From: Coniferiporia sulphurascens
Taxonomy: Eukaryota > Basidiomycota > Agaricomycetes > Hymenochaetales > Hymenochaetaceae
Direction of reading: 5' to 3'
Length of the DNA: 64,000 nucleotides
NCBI GenBank assembly: GCA_002794785.1
Contig: NBBA01000025.1
Location: 62,001-126,000, forward strand
Positions 10,950 to 22,628 of this stretch are shown here, in pieces. Numbering within the stretch: the first letter of the stretch is position 1; every line of letters begins with the position of its first letter. The notes under the pieces were generated by a model. It worked only from the letters and a program-made list of their open reading frames with translations, was not told where the DNA came from and did not search any database. Position numbers and translations under genes: made by a program.

Positions 10950-12985
10950 ATGTCGAACCCCAGTGGGTACTGGAATGCTCTTCACTCGACTTGTCCACCC
11001 CTCCCACCCCCATCATCAGCCAGCGCCGATGCCGACAGGGCCGCCAGGGCCACTGCCAACTGGGTGGCCACTGGCAATGTCGCTGCCGCTTTGCACGGCA
11101 TGACCCCCACCCCTGCCCAAATCGACCCAGGCCTCCTGGCGTCGTCCCCGGATGCACTCCGTCTCGCCCCATCCCCCATCATCGGAGTCTTGAACACAGA
11201 ATTCACCCACACGTTTGAGCACGTCGGCCGCCCCCCGTCTGAAGGCTCCAACCCCCCTGCCAGCTCTAACAAGCAAGGCGAGATGGAAGATATCCTCGAG
11301 AATCCGCACACTCCCTCACCACCGCTCACCAACAAGCGCTCATCCGAAAACCTCTCCCCGCACACCCCCTGACCCTGCCCTCGAGCCCAGTTCAAGCCGC
11401 ACACATCGGGATTTATGTATGCCATCTCCAGAGTGCTGGAGGACTTCGACAGGAAGACCCACTGCTACAATCCCACAGAGATTGACCGAGCAGCGGCTAA
11501 GTTTGTGGGCGACCTCCTCTGGAACGTCCAACAGACCATTGCCGGCATTTTGAGGGACGAGAAGGACCCCCAATACATCATCTCACACAACATTGAGATG
11601 GTCTACAACATCGCTAGGGGGGGGGCGGAAGCCTCCCTACCAGCACCCTTTGCCCCAGCTCACCCCCAACAACGGACCCCAGCCACCACCTCACAACCCT
11701 CTGCCCTGACAAGGACCCCCGGAACCACTAACGTGTCACCTGACATGACTGCTCTGACTAATATTGTCAAACAGCTCTCCACAGAAGTGGCCTCCATCTC
11801 CTGGCAAGTCTCCATGCTTGTCAACTGGCCTGCGCCCTGAGCCCCACAGGCCCAGAAGGCCCAGGCCACCACCACCACCGCCCAGCCCGCTATCACCGCG
11901 GCACTGACAAGCTCCTATGCCCAGGTGGCGGCCGCCCCGGCCCCACCCACCACATCCAACCCCAGCCCCACTGCCCCAACCCAGGGTGCTGTGTTCACCA
12001 CAGTGACCCATAAAAGGAAAAAAAAGCAACACCAGGTCCCACCCCCACCCCTGGTCTATGCCAAGGACCCAACCCTGGTCCTCATCCTGGCCATCGTCCC
12101 CGAAACCGAACTTCAGCTCCCGGCCATGCGCCTCATGGCCACAGCATGTGAGTTTTTCTCTTCCCTTCCCACCGCTGACCAGGTCACGGTCCTCGCATCC
12201 TCCTTCAATGTGAAGGGGAACTTCGTGACCTCCTTTGCCAAGCGACCAGCCTCCACCTCTCCAGCCACCGACACGATTATAGATCATCACTCAGCGGCGT
12301 TTGCGGCCCATATGTGCAACAGATGCCTATCCGCAACAGCCGAACAAGTCTCGGCCCGTTTCACCCTCACCCAGTCCAGGTCCGCCCAAGGTCCACCCTC
12401 CGCATCTCTATGGTGCCATGCATGGACTACCTCTTCGGCCAAAACGGACACACCATCTCCCCAAAGGCCCTCATGGCCGAAATCCGGAATAACCCGGCGC
12501 TCCGCACCCTCGACTTTGTAGTTGACCCCCACTTTGCTGCCACAGAGGATCACATACCGACCCTCCAGAAATGCCCCATGGCCTTCTCCTTCTCCAACCC
12601 CGATGGCTCAATCCGTGTGCAGCTCCTTAGGCGCCCACAAGTTTGGCTGTTCGGATCCACCCTCTCCCTCTCTGTCCCACCCTACTGCCCTAGCCTCACC
12701 CAATGTGAGCGCTACCAGGGCCTAGGCCATGGGACGAAAGGCTGCCGTGCCCAGCCCTGCTGTGCGGATTGCGGAGGGGGACATTTATCCCACAACCACC
12801 GTAAGTCATGCACGTCATGCGCCACTGAAGCCATCGAGGGCGGCCATTGCCCTCACCCCCACTACTGCACTAACTGCAAGGGCGACCACCCCGCTACCCT
12901 CCCTCAATGCCCCAAGAAACGGCGTTTCCGCCAGATCCTAGAGGCAGTTGAGGGACCCGAAGACGAACCCATGGAGGACCAATGA
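10950..12985 (+). pseudogene. LINE ORF1, gag-like (L8)
   Basis: Starts at ATG 10,950 (MSNPSGYWNAL), the same start as the intact ORF1 of L9, and ends at TGA 12,983-12,985 overlapping ORF2. Stops lie near 11,370 and 11,838 and a frameshift lies near 12,320. The C-terminus carries a CCHC knuckle whose second Cys is Tyr (CERYQGLGHGTKGC) plus two more Cys/His clusters. The central Pro/Thr/Ala-rich part and a basic run (KRKKKQHQ) are typical of LINE ORF1. Subfamily alpha. Confidence 0.85.
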
Positions 12986-15628
12986 ATAGAGACATCTCTA
13001 TTCTTCAGTGGAATGCCACCCACTCACTAGCCGTGGTCCATTCCCTTATTCCGATCCTCACCACTGACCTGTCCCCACCCACCATTATTTTGATCCAGGA
13101 ACCGCCATGGTATCAAATTGGCCTCCAACCCTCACTCACTGACCCAGCTGGCATGCCAGTATTCAATGTCCCATCCCTCCCAGGATACATATCCGTCCTC
13201 CCCCCAGCCACCAGGCCAAGGGTAGTGACATATGTATCCCGAACCATCCCAATAACCACCTGGTCAGTCTTAGGCGCCGCATCCTTCGGCACTGACATCC
13301 TCACCATTGAAATCCGATCACAACTGACGATCCGCCTCTGCAATTACTATGGCATGCATGCGCCAGATCGTACCACTGCCACCCCCCTCTACCCCAGTGA
13401 GTCATTCCTTTTTACACTCCCACTGGCTTTGGCCTCTACTCTCGTGGTGGCTGGCGACTTCAACCATCGCCACCACTCATGGTCCGAACTCCTTGCTACC
13501 CAGCAGGAGAACTCAAGGGCCCAACCCCTCAATGACTTCTTCCGGGAGCATGGCCTTGCACCAGCTCACCTTCCGGATTCAGACTCTAGGCCCGTCGACA
13601 ATCGTCGGCAGTGCCCAATTGACATGATCTGGTCCCCCCCCACAATAAATCCCGACACAATCCTAGACTCGGGCACTTCAACCGCCTCCGCCTTGTCCGA
13701 CCACGTTATTCTACGGTGGTCCTTGCCGTCTCGGTCTCCACCTCCCAATGTCAAAACCCGCTGGCTACTACCGGCCAACAAGGAGGAGTGGACTGACATC
13801 ACCTTCCCACTACTCGAAGCCGCTTTCTTAATACAAGCAAATGACACCCTCACCCTCGACAACAAAGCACAGACAGTGGTCGACTCCATGATAGCCGCTC
13901 TCGCCCCCTTCACCCGCATCAGCAAGCCGTCCAAAACCGAGGTCCCCTGGTGGACCCCGACATGCAAAACGCTCCTCCAGGCAATCTCAGTGGCCCCCAC
14001 CCCCCTTCAATGGTCAGCAGCCCGCCGCGCATTCAAGCAAGGCATCTGGGCAGCAAAGCGAAATTTTTACGCAGAACAAGCAGATCAAGCAGACACCTCC
14101 AACATCTGGGGCTGGGCCAAACGAGGCCTCGGCAACCGACCATCACCCATCCCCTCACTTAAAAAGCGAGACGGCACCTTCACCCAATTGGACAAGGAGA
14201 AAGGTGAGCTCTTCCACACTACTTTCTTCATGCCCCCGCCACCCCCCCCCCCCCCAACCAGCTGCCCCACCCATACTCCTTTTGGAGCTTACGGGGGCAC
14301 TGACCAACACCTCCAACTTGTCGGCCCCAGGCCTCTCAGGGATCGGCTACCGCCCTCTTAAATGGGTGGTGGACGCCTACCCCAAGGAGATCCTCGCCCT
14401 TTTCAACGACTGTCTGCACATGGGGCACCACCCCAAGTGCTGGTGGTCGGCAAAAGTGGTAATGCTCCGGAAGCCAAACAAGAAGGACCCTTTCTCACCG
14501 CGCTCATACTGGCCCATCTCCCTCGAGGAGACCTTAGGGAAACTCCTCGAAAAGATTATAGCTAACCGGCTCCAGTTCCTCGCTAACATGAGGGATTGGC
14601 TGCCACCTAACCAATACAGGGGGCGCCAAGGACACTCTGTCTACGACGCCGCCCAGCACCTCCTACAGATTGCGGAAAGAGCCCATGCTGAGGGCCATGT
14701 ATGTTCAGTCCTTGTGGTCGACATACAGGGCTTCTTCGACTTGGTACACCCACAACTCCTCCACCAGCAACTGCTGGACCTCCAGTGCCCACCAGACATG
14801 GCGGACTGGTGTTTGTCCTTCATGACAGATAGACAGGTAGCTATCGCCTTCGATGGCACCACCCTCCCAACTGCCCAGAAACCCAACCTAGGCACCCCCC
14901 AAGGGTCGCTGGTATCCCCTATCTTATCAACCATATTTGTGGGCGTGGTCCTCCAGAAATTTCACCAAACCGGCACCACCGCCCTTGCGTACATTGACAA
15001 CCACCTCCTCATGTGCATGGGACCTAGCATGGCATCCAACTGCCAGCAATTGTCCAATGCGTACCACCAACTCAATGCCCATTTTGGGGCCATTGGTCTC
15101 AACATTGAAGCCGCCAAAACGGAAGCCCTTCACTTTCACCCACCCTGATGCCGTTCCGCCACATATACCGACTGGGACACTGCCGGAGTCTGGGTTGCCC
15201 CCGCCACACTTATCCGACCATCTATCCCACTCCGTTGGCTGGGAATATGGTGGGATCCCGCCCTCACCTTCAAAGCCCACGTGGAGCGCATGCGCTCCAA
15301 AGGCCTCTCCACCCTCGCCACCCTCCGCATCCTGGGCAACACCGAACGCAGAATCTCGGCCCTCCTCCTCCATCGACTATACACCGCTTGCATCTGCTCT
15401 GTCCTCACATGGGGCACCCCGGTATGGTACCATGGCCGACGCCAAAAAACACTAGTAAGCCGCCTGCAGGCAGTGCAAAACATGGCATGCAGGTGGATTC
15501 TGGGCGTCTATAAAGGCGCCTCCCCATACTCCACAAATTTCCTTTGTTCCCTCCCCCCCCTTTCATACTACTTTGAATATGCTAAGACTCTCCACTCTCT
15601 GTGCCTCTGGTGCACCCCGCACTCCGTC
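12982..15628 (+). pseudogene. LINE ORF2, endonuclease-RT (L8, first part)
   Basis: Begins with the ATGA overlap (MNRDISILQWN). All main APE endonuclease motifs are present: LQWN, IQEPPW, AGDFN, IDMIW and LSDHVIL. A long C tract at about 14,236-14,260 shifts the frame in the endonuclease-RT linker. The RT continues in the next frame (14,204-15,148). Motif A is DIQGFFDLVHP, but motif C reads AYIDNHLL, so the second catalytic Asp is Asn. A TGA follows HFHPP at 15,146. RNase H and 3' UTR are in the second part after 22,629. Confidence 0.85.
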
Positions 15629-15686
15629 CATCCTTCTTGACCAGTAACCACCACCATCGACTAGTGTGGGCAGCTAAAACTCCCCC

Positions 15687-17714
15687 ATGTCGAACCCCAG
15701 TGGATACAGAAATGCTCTATGTTCGACTCGACCACCCCTCCCACCTCCCTCATCGGCCAGCACCGATGTGGACAGGGCCGCCAGGGCTGCCGCCAACTGG
15801 GTGGCGGCCAGCAAAGTCGCCATGGCCATGCATGGCACAACCCCCACCCCCACCCAAATCGACCCAGGCCTCCCAGCGTCATCCCCAGACGCCCTCCGGC
15901 TCGCCCCATCCCCCGTCATCGGCGTCTCGAACAACGAGTTCACTCAAACATTCGCGCACATTAGCCGCCCCCCATCCGAAGGGTCCAACCCCTCCCCCAG
16001 CCCCCAAGCCGAGATGGAAGAAATCCTCGAGAACCTGCACACACCTTCGCTGCCACTCACCAACAAGAGATCGTCTGAGAACCTGTCCCTGCACACCCCC
16101 CAACCCCGCCCTCGAGCTCAGTTCGAGCCGCACACCTCGGGCTTCATGTACGCCATCTCCCAAGCACTGGAGGACTTCAACAGGAAGACCCACTGCTACA
16201 ACCCCGATGAGATTGACTGTGCTGCGGCAAAGTTTGTAGGCAATCTCCTCTGGAACGTCCAACAGACTATTGCCGGCGTTTTGAGAGATGAGAAGGACCC
16301 CCAATACATCATCTCACGCAATATTGAGATGGCCTATAACATCACATGGGGGGGAGTGGAAGCCTCCCTACCAGCGCCCTTCGCCCCAGCTCGCCCCCAA
16401 CAAAGGACCCCGGCCACCGCCCCTCAACCCTCTGCCCCGATCAGGACCCCCGGCACCGCTAACGTTTCGCCTGATATGGCTGCGCTGACTAACATCGTTA
16501 AACAGCTCTCCACAGAGGTCGCCTCCATCTCCCGACAGGTCTCAACCCTTGTCAACTGGCCCGCTCCCTGTGCCCCACAGGCCCAGAAGACCCAGGCCCC
16601 CACCACCACCAACCAGGCTGCTATCACCACAGCACCAACCTCCTACGTCCAGGTGGCGGCCGCCCAGGCACCACCCATGGCCCCTAACCCCAACCCAGTT
16701 GCACCTGCCGTGGATGCAGCCTTCACGAAGGTGACCCACAAAAAGAAGAAAAAGCAACACCAAGTCCCGCCCCCGCCCCCGATGTACGCCAAGGACCCGA
16801 CCCTGGTCCTCATCCCAGCCATCTCGCTCAAAGCCGAGATTCAGCTCCCAGCCATGCGCCTCACTGCCACCGCCCGTGAGTTCTTTTCCTCCCTCCCCAC
16901 TGCTGACCAGGTCACAGTTCTAGCCTCCTCCTTTAACGTAAAAGGGAACCTCATGACCTCATTTGCTAAGCGCCCTGCCTCTGCCTCCCCAGCCATGGAC
17001 ACAATCATTGATCGACACTCCGTGGCCTTTGCGGCCCACATGTGTGAACGTTGCCTCTTGGTCATGGTCGACAAGATCCCCGAGCAGTACACGCTCAACC
17101 CCATCCATGTCCGCCCCTGGTCTGCCCTCCGCATCTCCATGGTGCCATGTGTGGACTACCTTTTCGGCCAAAACGGCCACACCATCTCCCCAAAGGCCCT
17201 CATGGCCGAAATCTGGAACAACCCGGCACTCCGTCCCCTCGACTTCATAGTCGACCCACACTTTGCCACCACCGAGGAGCACCTCCTGACCCTCCAGAAG
17301 TGCCCTGTGGCGTTCTCCTTTTCCAATCCCGACGGATCCATCCGGGCTCAGCTACTTAAGCACCCACGAGTATGGCTCTTCGGCTCGGCTCTCTCACTCT
17401 CGGTCCCGCCCTACTGCCCCGGCCTCACCCAATGTGAGCGCTGCCAGGGCCTGGGTCACGGAACAAGAGGGTGCTGTGCCCAGCCCTGCTGTGCCGACTG
17501 CGGGGGAGGCCACCTCACCTGCAACCACTGTAAGTCGTGTGCATCATGCGCATCCGAAGCCATAGAGGGCGACCACTGCCCTCATCCCCGCTACTGCACT
17601 AACTGCAAAGGTGACCACCCTGCCACCCTCCCTCAGTGCCCCAAGAAACGGCGTTTTCGCCAAATCGAGGCGGCATTTGACAGGCCCAAAGACAACCATA
17701 TGGAGGATCAATGA
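15687..17714 (+). CDS. LINE ORF1, gag-like RNA-binding protein, intact (L9)
   Basis: An uninterrupted 675-residue frame from ATG 15,687, 58 bases after the element 5' end, to TGA 17,712-17,714. It is Pro/Ala/Thr-rich in the first 300 residues. A conserved block (FVGNLLWNVQQTIAG) lies near residue 180, a basic run (KKKKKQHQ) near 350, and three Cys/His clusters occupy roughly residues 577-655: CERCQGLGHGTRGC (CX2CX4HX4C), a CX2CX3H cluster and CTNCKGDHPATLPQC. Such ORF1 proteins coat the element RNA and are needed for retrotransposition. It is the only undamaged full ORF1 in the window. The ORF2 ATG overlaps its stop. Confidence 0.9.
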   Translation: MSNPSGYRNALCSTRPPLPPPSSASTDVDRAARAAANWVAASKVAMAMHGTTPTPTQIDPGLPASSPDALRLAPSPVIGVSNNEFTQTFAHISRPPSEGSNPSPSPQAEMEEILENLHTPSLPLTNKRSSENLSLHTPQPRPRAQFEPHTSGFMYAISQALEDFNRKTHCYNPDEIDCAAAKFVGNLLWNVQQTIAGVLRDEKDPQYIISRNIEMAYNITWGGVEASLPAPFAPARPQQRTPATAPQPSAPIRTPGTANVSPDMAALTNIVKQLSTEVASISRQVSTLVNWPAPCAPQAQKTQAPTTTNQAAITTAPTSYVQVAAAQAPPMAPNPNPVAPAVDAAFTKVTHKKKKKQHQVPPPPPMYAKDPTLVLIPAISLKAEIQLPAMRLTATAREFFSSLPTADQVTVLASSFNVKGNLMTSFAKRPASASPAMDTIIDRHSVAFAAHMCERCLLVMVDKIPEQYTLNPIHVRPWSALRISMVPCVDYLFGQNGHTISPKALMAEIWNNPALRPLDFIVDPHFATTEEHLLTLQKCPVAFSFSNPDGSIRAQLLKHPRVWLFGSALSLSVPPYCPGLTQCERCQGLGHGTRGCCAQPCCADCGGGHLTCNHCKSCASCASEAIEGDHCPHPRYCTNCKGDHPATLPQCPKKRRFRQIEAAFDRPKDNHMEDQ

Positions 17715-20700
17715 ATAGAGACATATCCATTCTTCAGTGGAATGCCGCCCACTCTTTAGCTGCGGTCCATTCACTTATTCCCATCCTCACCACTGACCCA
17801 TCCCCACCCACCATCATTTTGATACAGGAACCACCATGGTACCAAATCGGTCTCCAGCCATCCCTCACAAACCCAACCGGCACACCAGTCCTCAACGTAC
17901 CCTCCCTCCCAGGATACACAGCTGTCTTACCCCCAGCCATGCGGCCCCAGGTAGTCACCTATGTATCTCACACCATCCCCTCAACTGCATGGGCGGTCCT
18001 CAGCGCCACCTCATCTGGCATGGATGTACTCACCATCGAAATCCGCTCACAACTAACCATCCATCTCTGCAACTACTATGGTATGCATGTGCCGGACCGT
18101 ACCACCACCACCCCACAATACCCTGGTGAGTCGTTCCTTTTTACACTCCTGCCAGTCTTGGCCTCCACTCTGCTAGTGGCCGGCGACTTTAACTGTCGCC
18201 ACCACTCGTGGTCCGAACTCCTTACTGCTCGGCAGGAGGACTTGAGGGCTCAACCCCTTGATGACTTCTTCCGGGAGCATGGCCTCGAGCCAGCCCACCT
18301 CCCGGATTCTGACTTGCGGCCCGTGGACAATCGTCGACAGTGCCCCATTGACATGATCTGGGCTCCACCCACTATCAACCCTGGTGCCATTATAGACTCG
18401 GGCTCCTCAACCACCTCCCCACTGTCCGACCACGCGATGCTATGCTGGTCCCTGCCATCCTGGCCCCCCCCTCCAATCATGAAAACACACTGGCTGCTCT
18501 CAGCTGACAGAGAGGAATGGTCCGACATTGCCTTCCCACTACTCGAATCCACCTTCCTCATAACAGTGGACAACCCCCTCACCCTCGACGTCAAAGCGCA
18601 GGCGGTGGTCGATGCAATGATCACCGCCCTCGCCCCTTTCACCAGAATCGCTAAGCCGTCAAAAACCGAGGTCCCCTGGTGGACCCCGACCTGCAAATCA
18701 CTCCTCAAGGCGATTTCAACAGCCACCACCCCCCTACAGCAATCATCAGCCTGCTTCACCTTTAAACGTGGTGTACAAGCAGCTAAGTGGCATTTTTACA
18801 CCGAACAAGCTGACCAGGCAGATGCCTCCAACATATGGAGCTGGGCCAAACAAGGCCTTGGCAACTGACCCACCCCAATCCCCTCGCTCAAAAGACATGA
18901 CGGCACCTTCACCCAGTCGGACCTCAAGAAAGGTGAGCTTTTCCACACTACTTTCTTCGCACCCCCCCCACCCCCAAACGCGGTGCCCACCCCACTGCCC
19001 CCCCCCCCAACCAGCTGCCCTGCCCATACTCCTCACAGAGCTCACAGGGGCACTGTCCGATACCTCCAACTTGTCGGCTCCAGGCCTCTCGGGGATCGGC
19101 TACCGCCCACTAAAATGGGTGGTGGACGACTACCCTGACGAGATCCTTACCCTTTTCAACGATTGCCTACGCATGGGGCACCACCCCAAGTGCTGGCAGG
19201 TGGCAAAAGTGGTAATGCTACGGAAGCCTAACAAGAAGGACCCCTTCTTGCCGAGATCGTATCAGCCCATCACCCTTGAGGAGACCCTAGGGAAACTCCT
19301 CAAAAAGATAATAGCTAACCGGCTCCAGTTCCTCGCTAACATGAGAGACTGGTTGCCACCCAACCAGTACAGTGGGCGTCAAGGACACTCAGTCTATGAC
19401 GCTGCCCAACACCTTTTACAGATTGCAGAGTGCACCCATGCAGAGGGCCGTGTATGCTCAGTCCTAGCGGTCGACATACAGGGGTTCTTCGACTCAGTAC
19501 ACCTACAGCTCCTCCACCGACAACTGCTGGACCTCCAGTGCCCACCCGACATGGCGGACTGGTGCTTGTCCTTCATGACGGACCGGCAGGTCGCCATCAC
19601 TTTCGATGGCACCACCCTCCCAACCGCCCAGAAACCCAACCTCGGCACCCCCCAGGGATCGCCAGTATCCCCGATTCTCTCCACCATATTCACGGGTGTG
19701 GTCCTCCGGAAATTTCACCAAACCGGCACCACTGCCCTAGCATATGTAGATGACCACCTCCTCATGTGCGTCGGACCCAGCATGGCATCCAACTGCCAGC
19801 AACTGTCCAACGCATACCACCAACTCAATGCTCACTTTGGCAACATTGGTCTCAACATCAAGGCTGCCAAGACTGAGTGCCTGCACTTCCACCCACCCCG
19901 GCACCGATCCCCAGCATACACCAATTGGGACACTGCTGGGGTGCAAGTCGACCCCACCACCCTCGTCCGACCCTCCATCCCACTCTGATGGCTTGGGATA
20001 TGGTGGGACCCTGCCCTCACCTTTAAAGCCCATGTAGAGCGAATGTGTTCCAAGGGCCTCTCCACCCTCGCTGCCCTCTGCATTCTCAGGAACACCGAAC
20101 GCGGCATCTCGGCCCTTCTCCTATGCTGCCTATATATCGCCTGCGTGCGCTTGATCCTCACATGGGGCGCGCCAGTTTGGTACCATGGCCGGCACTAAAA
20201 AACTCTAGTAAGCTGTCTGCAGGCTGTGCAAAACACGGCATGCAGATGGATTCTTGGCGTCTACAAGGGCACCTCTCCATTCTCCACAAATTTCCTTTGT
20301 TCCCTTCCCCCTCTTTCTTATTATTTTGAATATGCTAAGACTCTCCATTCTCTGTGTCTATGGCACACCCCACACTCCGTCAGTAGAAAACGCTATTATA
20401 AAACCGTAACTAACCGCCCCTTTTCCACTTCTCTGCAGGTCCGGGTCCCCCGGGTTCAACCGGTTCCTGCATACACTCATCCCACGTGGACGGATCCTCT
20501 GGCATTTACAAATGGTTGAGTTTTGTTTGCCTCTCCTATCACTCCAGTCAGCAAAGACACCCGCTGTTAAGCTCAACGGTTACGCGGTGATCGACGTCGG
20601 GGGCTTCCTGATCGACGAGACTGATGGTACGGCAACGGGGCTTCCTAGATGTCGTAAGTCGAAGGGGATCGTCGACGGGGCTTCCTGATCGACGAGGTGG

Positions 20701-22284
20701 ATGTGGTAGGCTTCTTAGAACGTGTCGGGTTACGACGAAGCAACTGGTGGTCAAGTGGCACACAGTAAACTGGTGATAGCAGATAATGGGCTTGTATGAA
20801 CAAAGAGCACAAGCTTAGGGCTTGTGCTACTGAAGTTACATGCTTATATGCCATTCTATGTGTTTGCTACTGTAGCGACTTGGTTAGGTATGTTTACCAG
20901 ACTATGGAAGGTCATGGAACTCAAGGGAATGCCTTGGTAATACAAGTACGGTGATCAGTAAGCAAAGCACGTCATGATGGTGCAAGAAGGCATCATCATG
21001 GCGTCTTATGGCGCAAGGCGAATAAGGATGAGTAAGGCAGAGAAATGGGGGAGTTGCGCTGACTGATGATGACGAAGATGGAGTGAGTCAGTGCAAGAAG
21101 AGGGAGTAAAGGAAAATTGTAACACCCGCAAGGAATTCGCAGAAGCTGCACGCTCCCTGAGCACCCTCCCCCGCCTCCAGATCTTCACCGATGGCTCACG
21201 CATGGGCACGAAGTCTGGATCGGTGGTCTGCGCCATGCAGGGCCTCACTCGCCTCAAATCGCGCCGACTAGCCTCCCCCACCTGTGCCACCGCCACAGAT
21301 GCAGAGATTTTCTCCCTCACCTCTGCTCCAACGTGGGCCGCACACCACCTCTGGGAAATACTGCCTGTCACATCAGACATCTTCTTTCTGTCTGATTCGC
21401 TGACGGCCCTCCACCTTATCCGCACATGGGTGCCAGCCCCAGGCGCCCACCTCCTTCATCAATGGAAGGCTGGGGTCCAGACCCTCTTGGACTCATATCC
21501 GGATCTTTCCATTCACTTCGTATGGTGCCTGGGTCACTCGGACATCCCCAGGAATGAATGGGCCGACAGCAAGGCCAAGTTTGCCACAAACCTACCCCCG
21601 TCTTCCCTCGCACCCTCCACCTCTGCACTGAAAGAGGCCGCTGTCAACACACTGATGGAATGGTGGTCACTCTCACTCGCCCACCCTCTGGCCTTGACGG
21701 CCAACAAGTATCTCGCCATCAACAGGGCCCCCTCCCGCTGACCCCGCAAGCTTCTAACACAGGCAGTCAACCACCCATGCAAAGAACTATCGGCAGTGGC
21801 CCAGATCCTCTGTCATGCCGGTCCCTACAGGGGTTACTGGCTGAGCTTTGACTCAGCCTACCGATGCAGACATGGTCTGATCTCCCACTGCCGATGGCAC
21901 AACCACCCCCCCTGGCCTGCTCAATCCACCGCCCATGTCCTGGGCGGCTGCTGTACCTTCCGGCCATGGATCCGCAAGGTCTGGCCACCACGTGACCCTC
22001 TCCCGACCCACCACACCGAATGGGCCGACGAAAACTGCCTCCAGGCCCTGTGTTGCTGGCTAAAGCTGACAGGACACATGACCTGCCTATCCGACTGCAC
22101 CTCCGCCACCATCCACCTGGCCTTCGCCTCGATGGAGCTGGAGGGACACCCAACCGACAAAGATATGGACTTGGACCTCCTCCGGGAATACATGAGTCGT
22201 ATGCTTGGACCCCGTTCCCAGGACCCGGACCCAGCTCTCTTGGAGCTTTCAGGTACGCTTCCCCCCCTTCCCTCTACTCTGTGA
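17711..22284 (+). pseudogene. LINE ORF2, endonuclease-RT-RNase H (L9)
   Basis: Starts in the ATGA overlap. The endonuclease (IQEPPW, AGDFN, IDMIW, LSDHAML) is open to a CGA-to-TGA stop at 18,866. A frameshift follows in C-rich sequence near 18,960-19,010. The RT then reads openly with motif A (VDIQGFFDSVHL), motif B (LGTPQGSPVSPILS) and an intact AYVDDHLL motif C up to a TGA at 19,986. A solo LTR splits the connection domain at 20,565. RNase H resumes at 21,125 with IFTDGSRM, SDSLTAL and WCLGHSDIPRNEWAD. The C/H-rich end stops at 22,284. Intact length would be about 1,335 residues. Confidence 0.9.
20565..21124. repeat. Solo LTR, family A, copy 1
   Basis: A 560-bp unit beginning TGTTAAG and ending TTGTAACA, with the canonical TG...CA ends of an LTR. 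It is flanked by the perfect 5-bp target duplication CCCGC (20,560-20,564 and 21,125-21,129). It interrupts ORF2 of L9, whose reading resumes on the far side. It carries short internal repeats of GGGGCTTCCTGATCGACGA and a 9-bp hairpin, AGCACAAGC/GCTTGTGCT, near 20,805-20,830. No internal retroelement coding part is present, so LTR-LTR recombination is the likely origin. Confidence 0.9.
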
Positions 22285-22581
22285 CCGCCTTTCGGACTCC
22301 CCCACGTATGTCCCGGCCGGCGCTCTCTCCCTCCCTTTCCTATTCTAAGTTACCCCCTTTACCTGCCCTCATCCGCTTGGTTTAGTCGTAACGATATGTA
22401 TTCCTCTCTCCTTCTCCTCCTCTTCTCATTAATAGGGGCCCTTCCCACCTTGGCACCCTTCAGGGAGCAGGGCTCCCGCCCAGTTTCGCGCATTGTGCGA
22501 TGACGGGCTCCTCCGTTGTTATGTAGTTAGGGCCCCCCCTTCAGGGGGGCAGCTTGTAATTATGTAATACTGCAGGAATAA

Positions 22582-22624
<43 letters not shown>

Positions 22625-22628
22625 AAAC

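Larger units (their letters stand above)
10886..15628 (+). mobile_element. LINE copy L8, 5' part (interrupted by L9)
   Basis: Starts at the true 5' leader (CATCCTTCTTGACCAGTAAC) and runs through ORF1 and most of ORF2 to a point after the RT (CTPHSV). There the full-length copy L9 is inserted. The rest of L8 resumes at 22,629. The first and second parts share a 14-bp duplicated target (15,615-15,628 and 22,629-22,642), which proves the nesting. L8 was therefore a full-length insertion. Confidence 0.88.
15629..22628 (+). mobile_element. LINE copy L9, full-length, inserted in L8
   Basis: The best-preserved copy and the reference for the family. It has the leader CATCCTTCTTGACCAGTAAC, ORF1, ORF2, a 3' UTR with both hairpins (22,435-22,476 and 22,530-22,550) and a long ATAA-repeat tail ending at 22,628. 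It is flanked by a 14-bp target duplication with one G/A difference at a CpG. A 560-bp solo LTR interrupts ORF2. Without it the element is about 6.4 kb. The domain order APE endonuclease, RT, RNase H and the CCHC ORF1 fit the Tad1/I group of LINEs found in fungi; the exact clade needs a tree. Confidence 0.92.

Noticed and set aside
22570..22628. ATAA repeats as an independent microsatellite or CRISPR-like array
   Set aside because: It is the 3' tail of L9; equivalent tails with other short units end every copy that has a 3' end.
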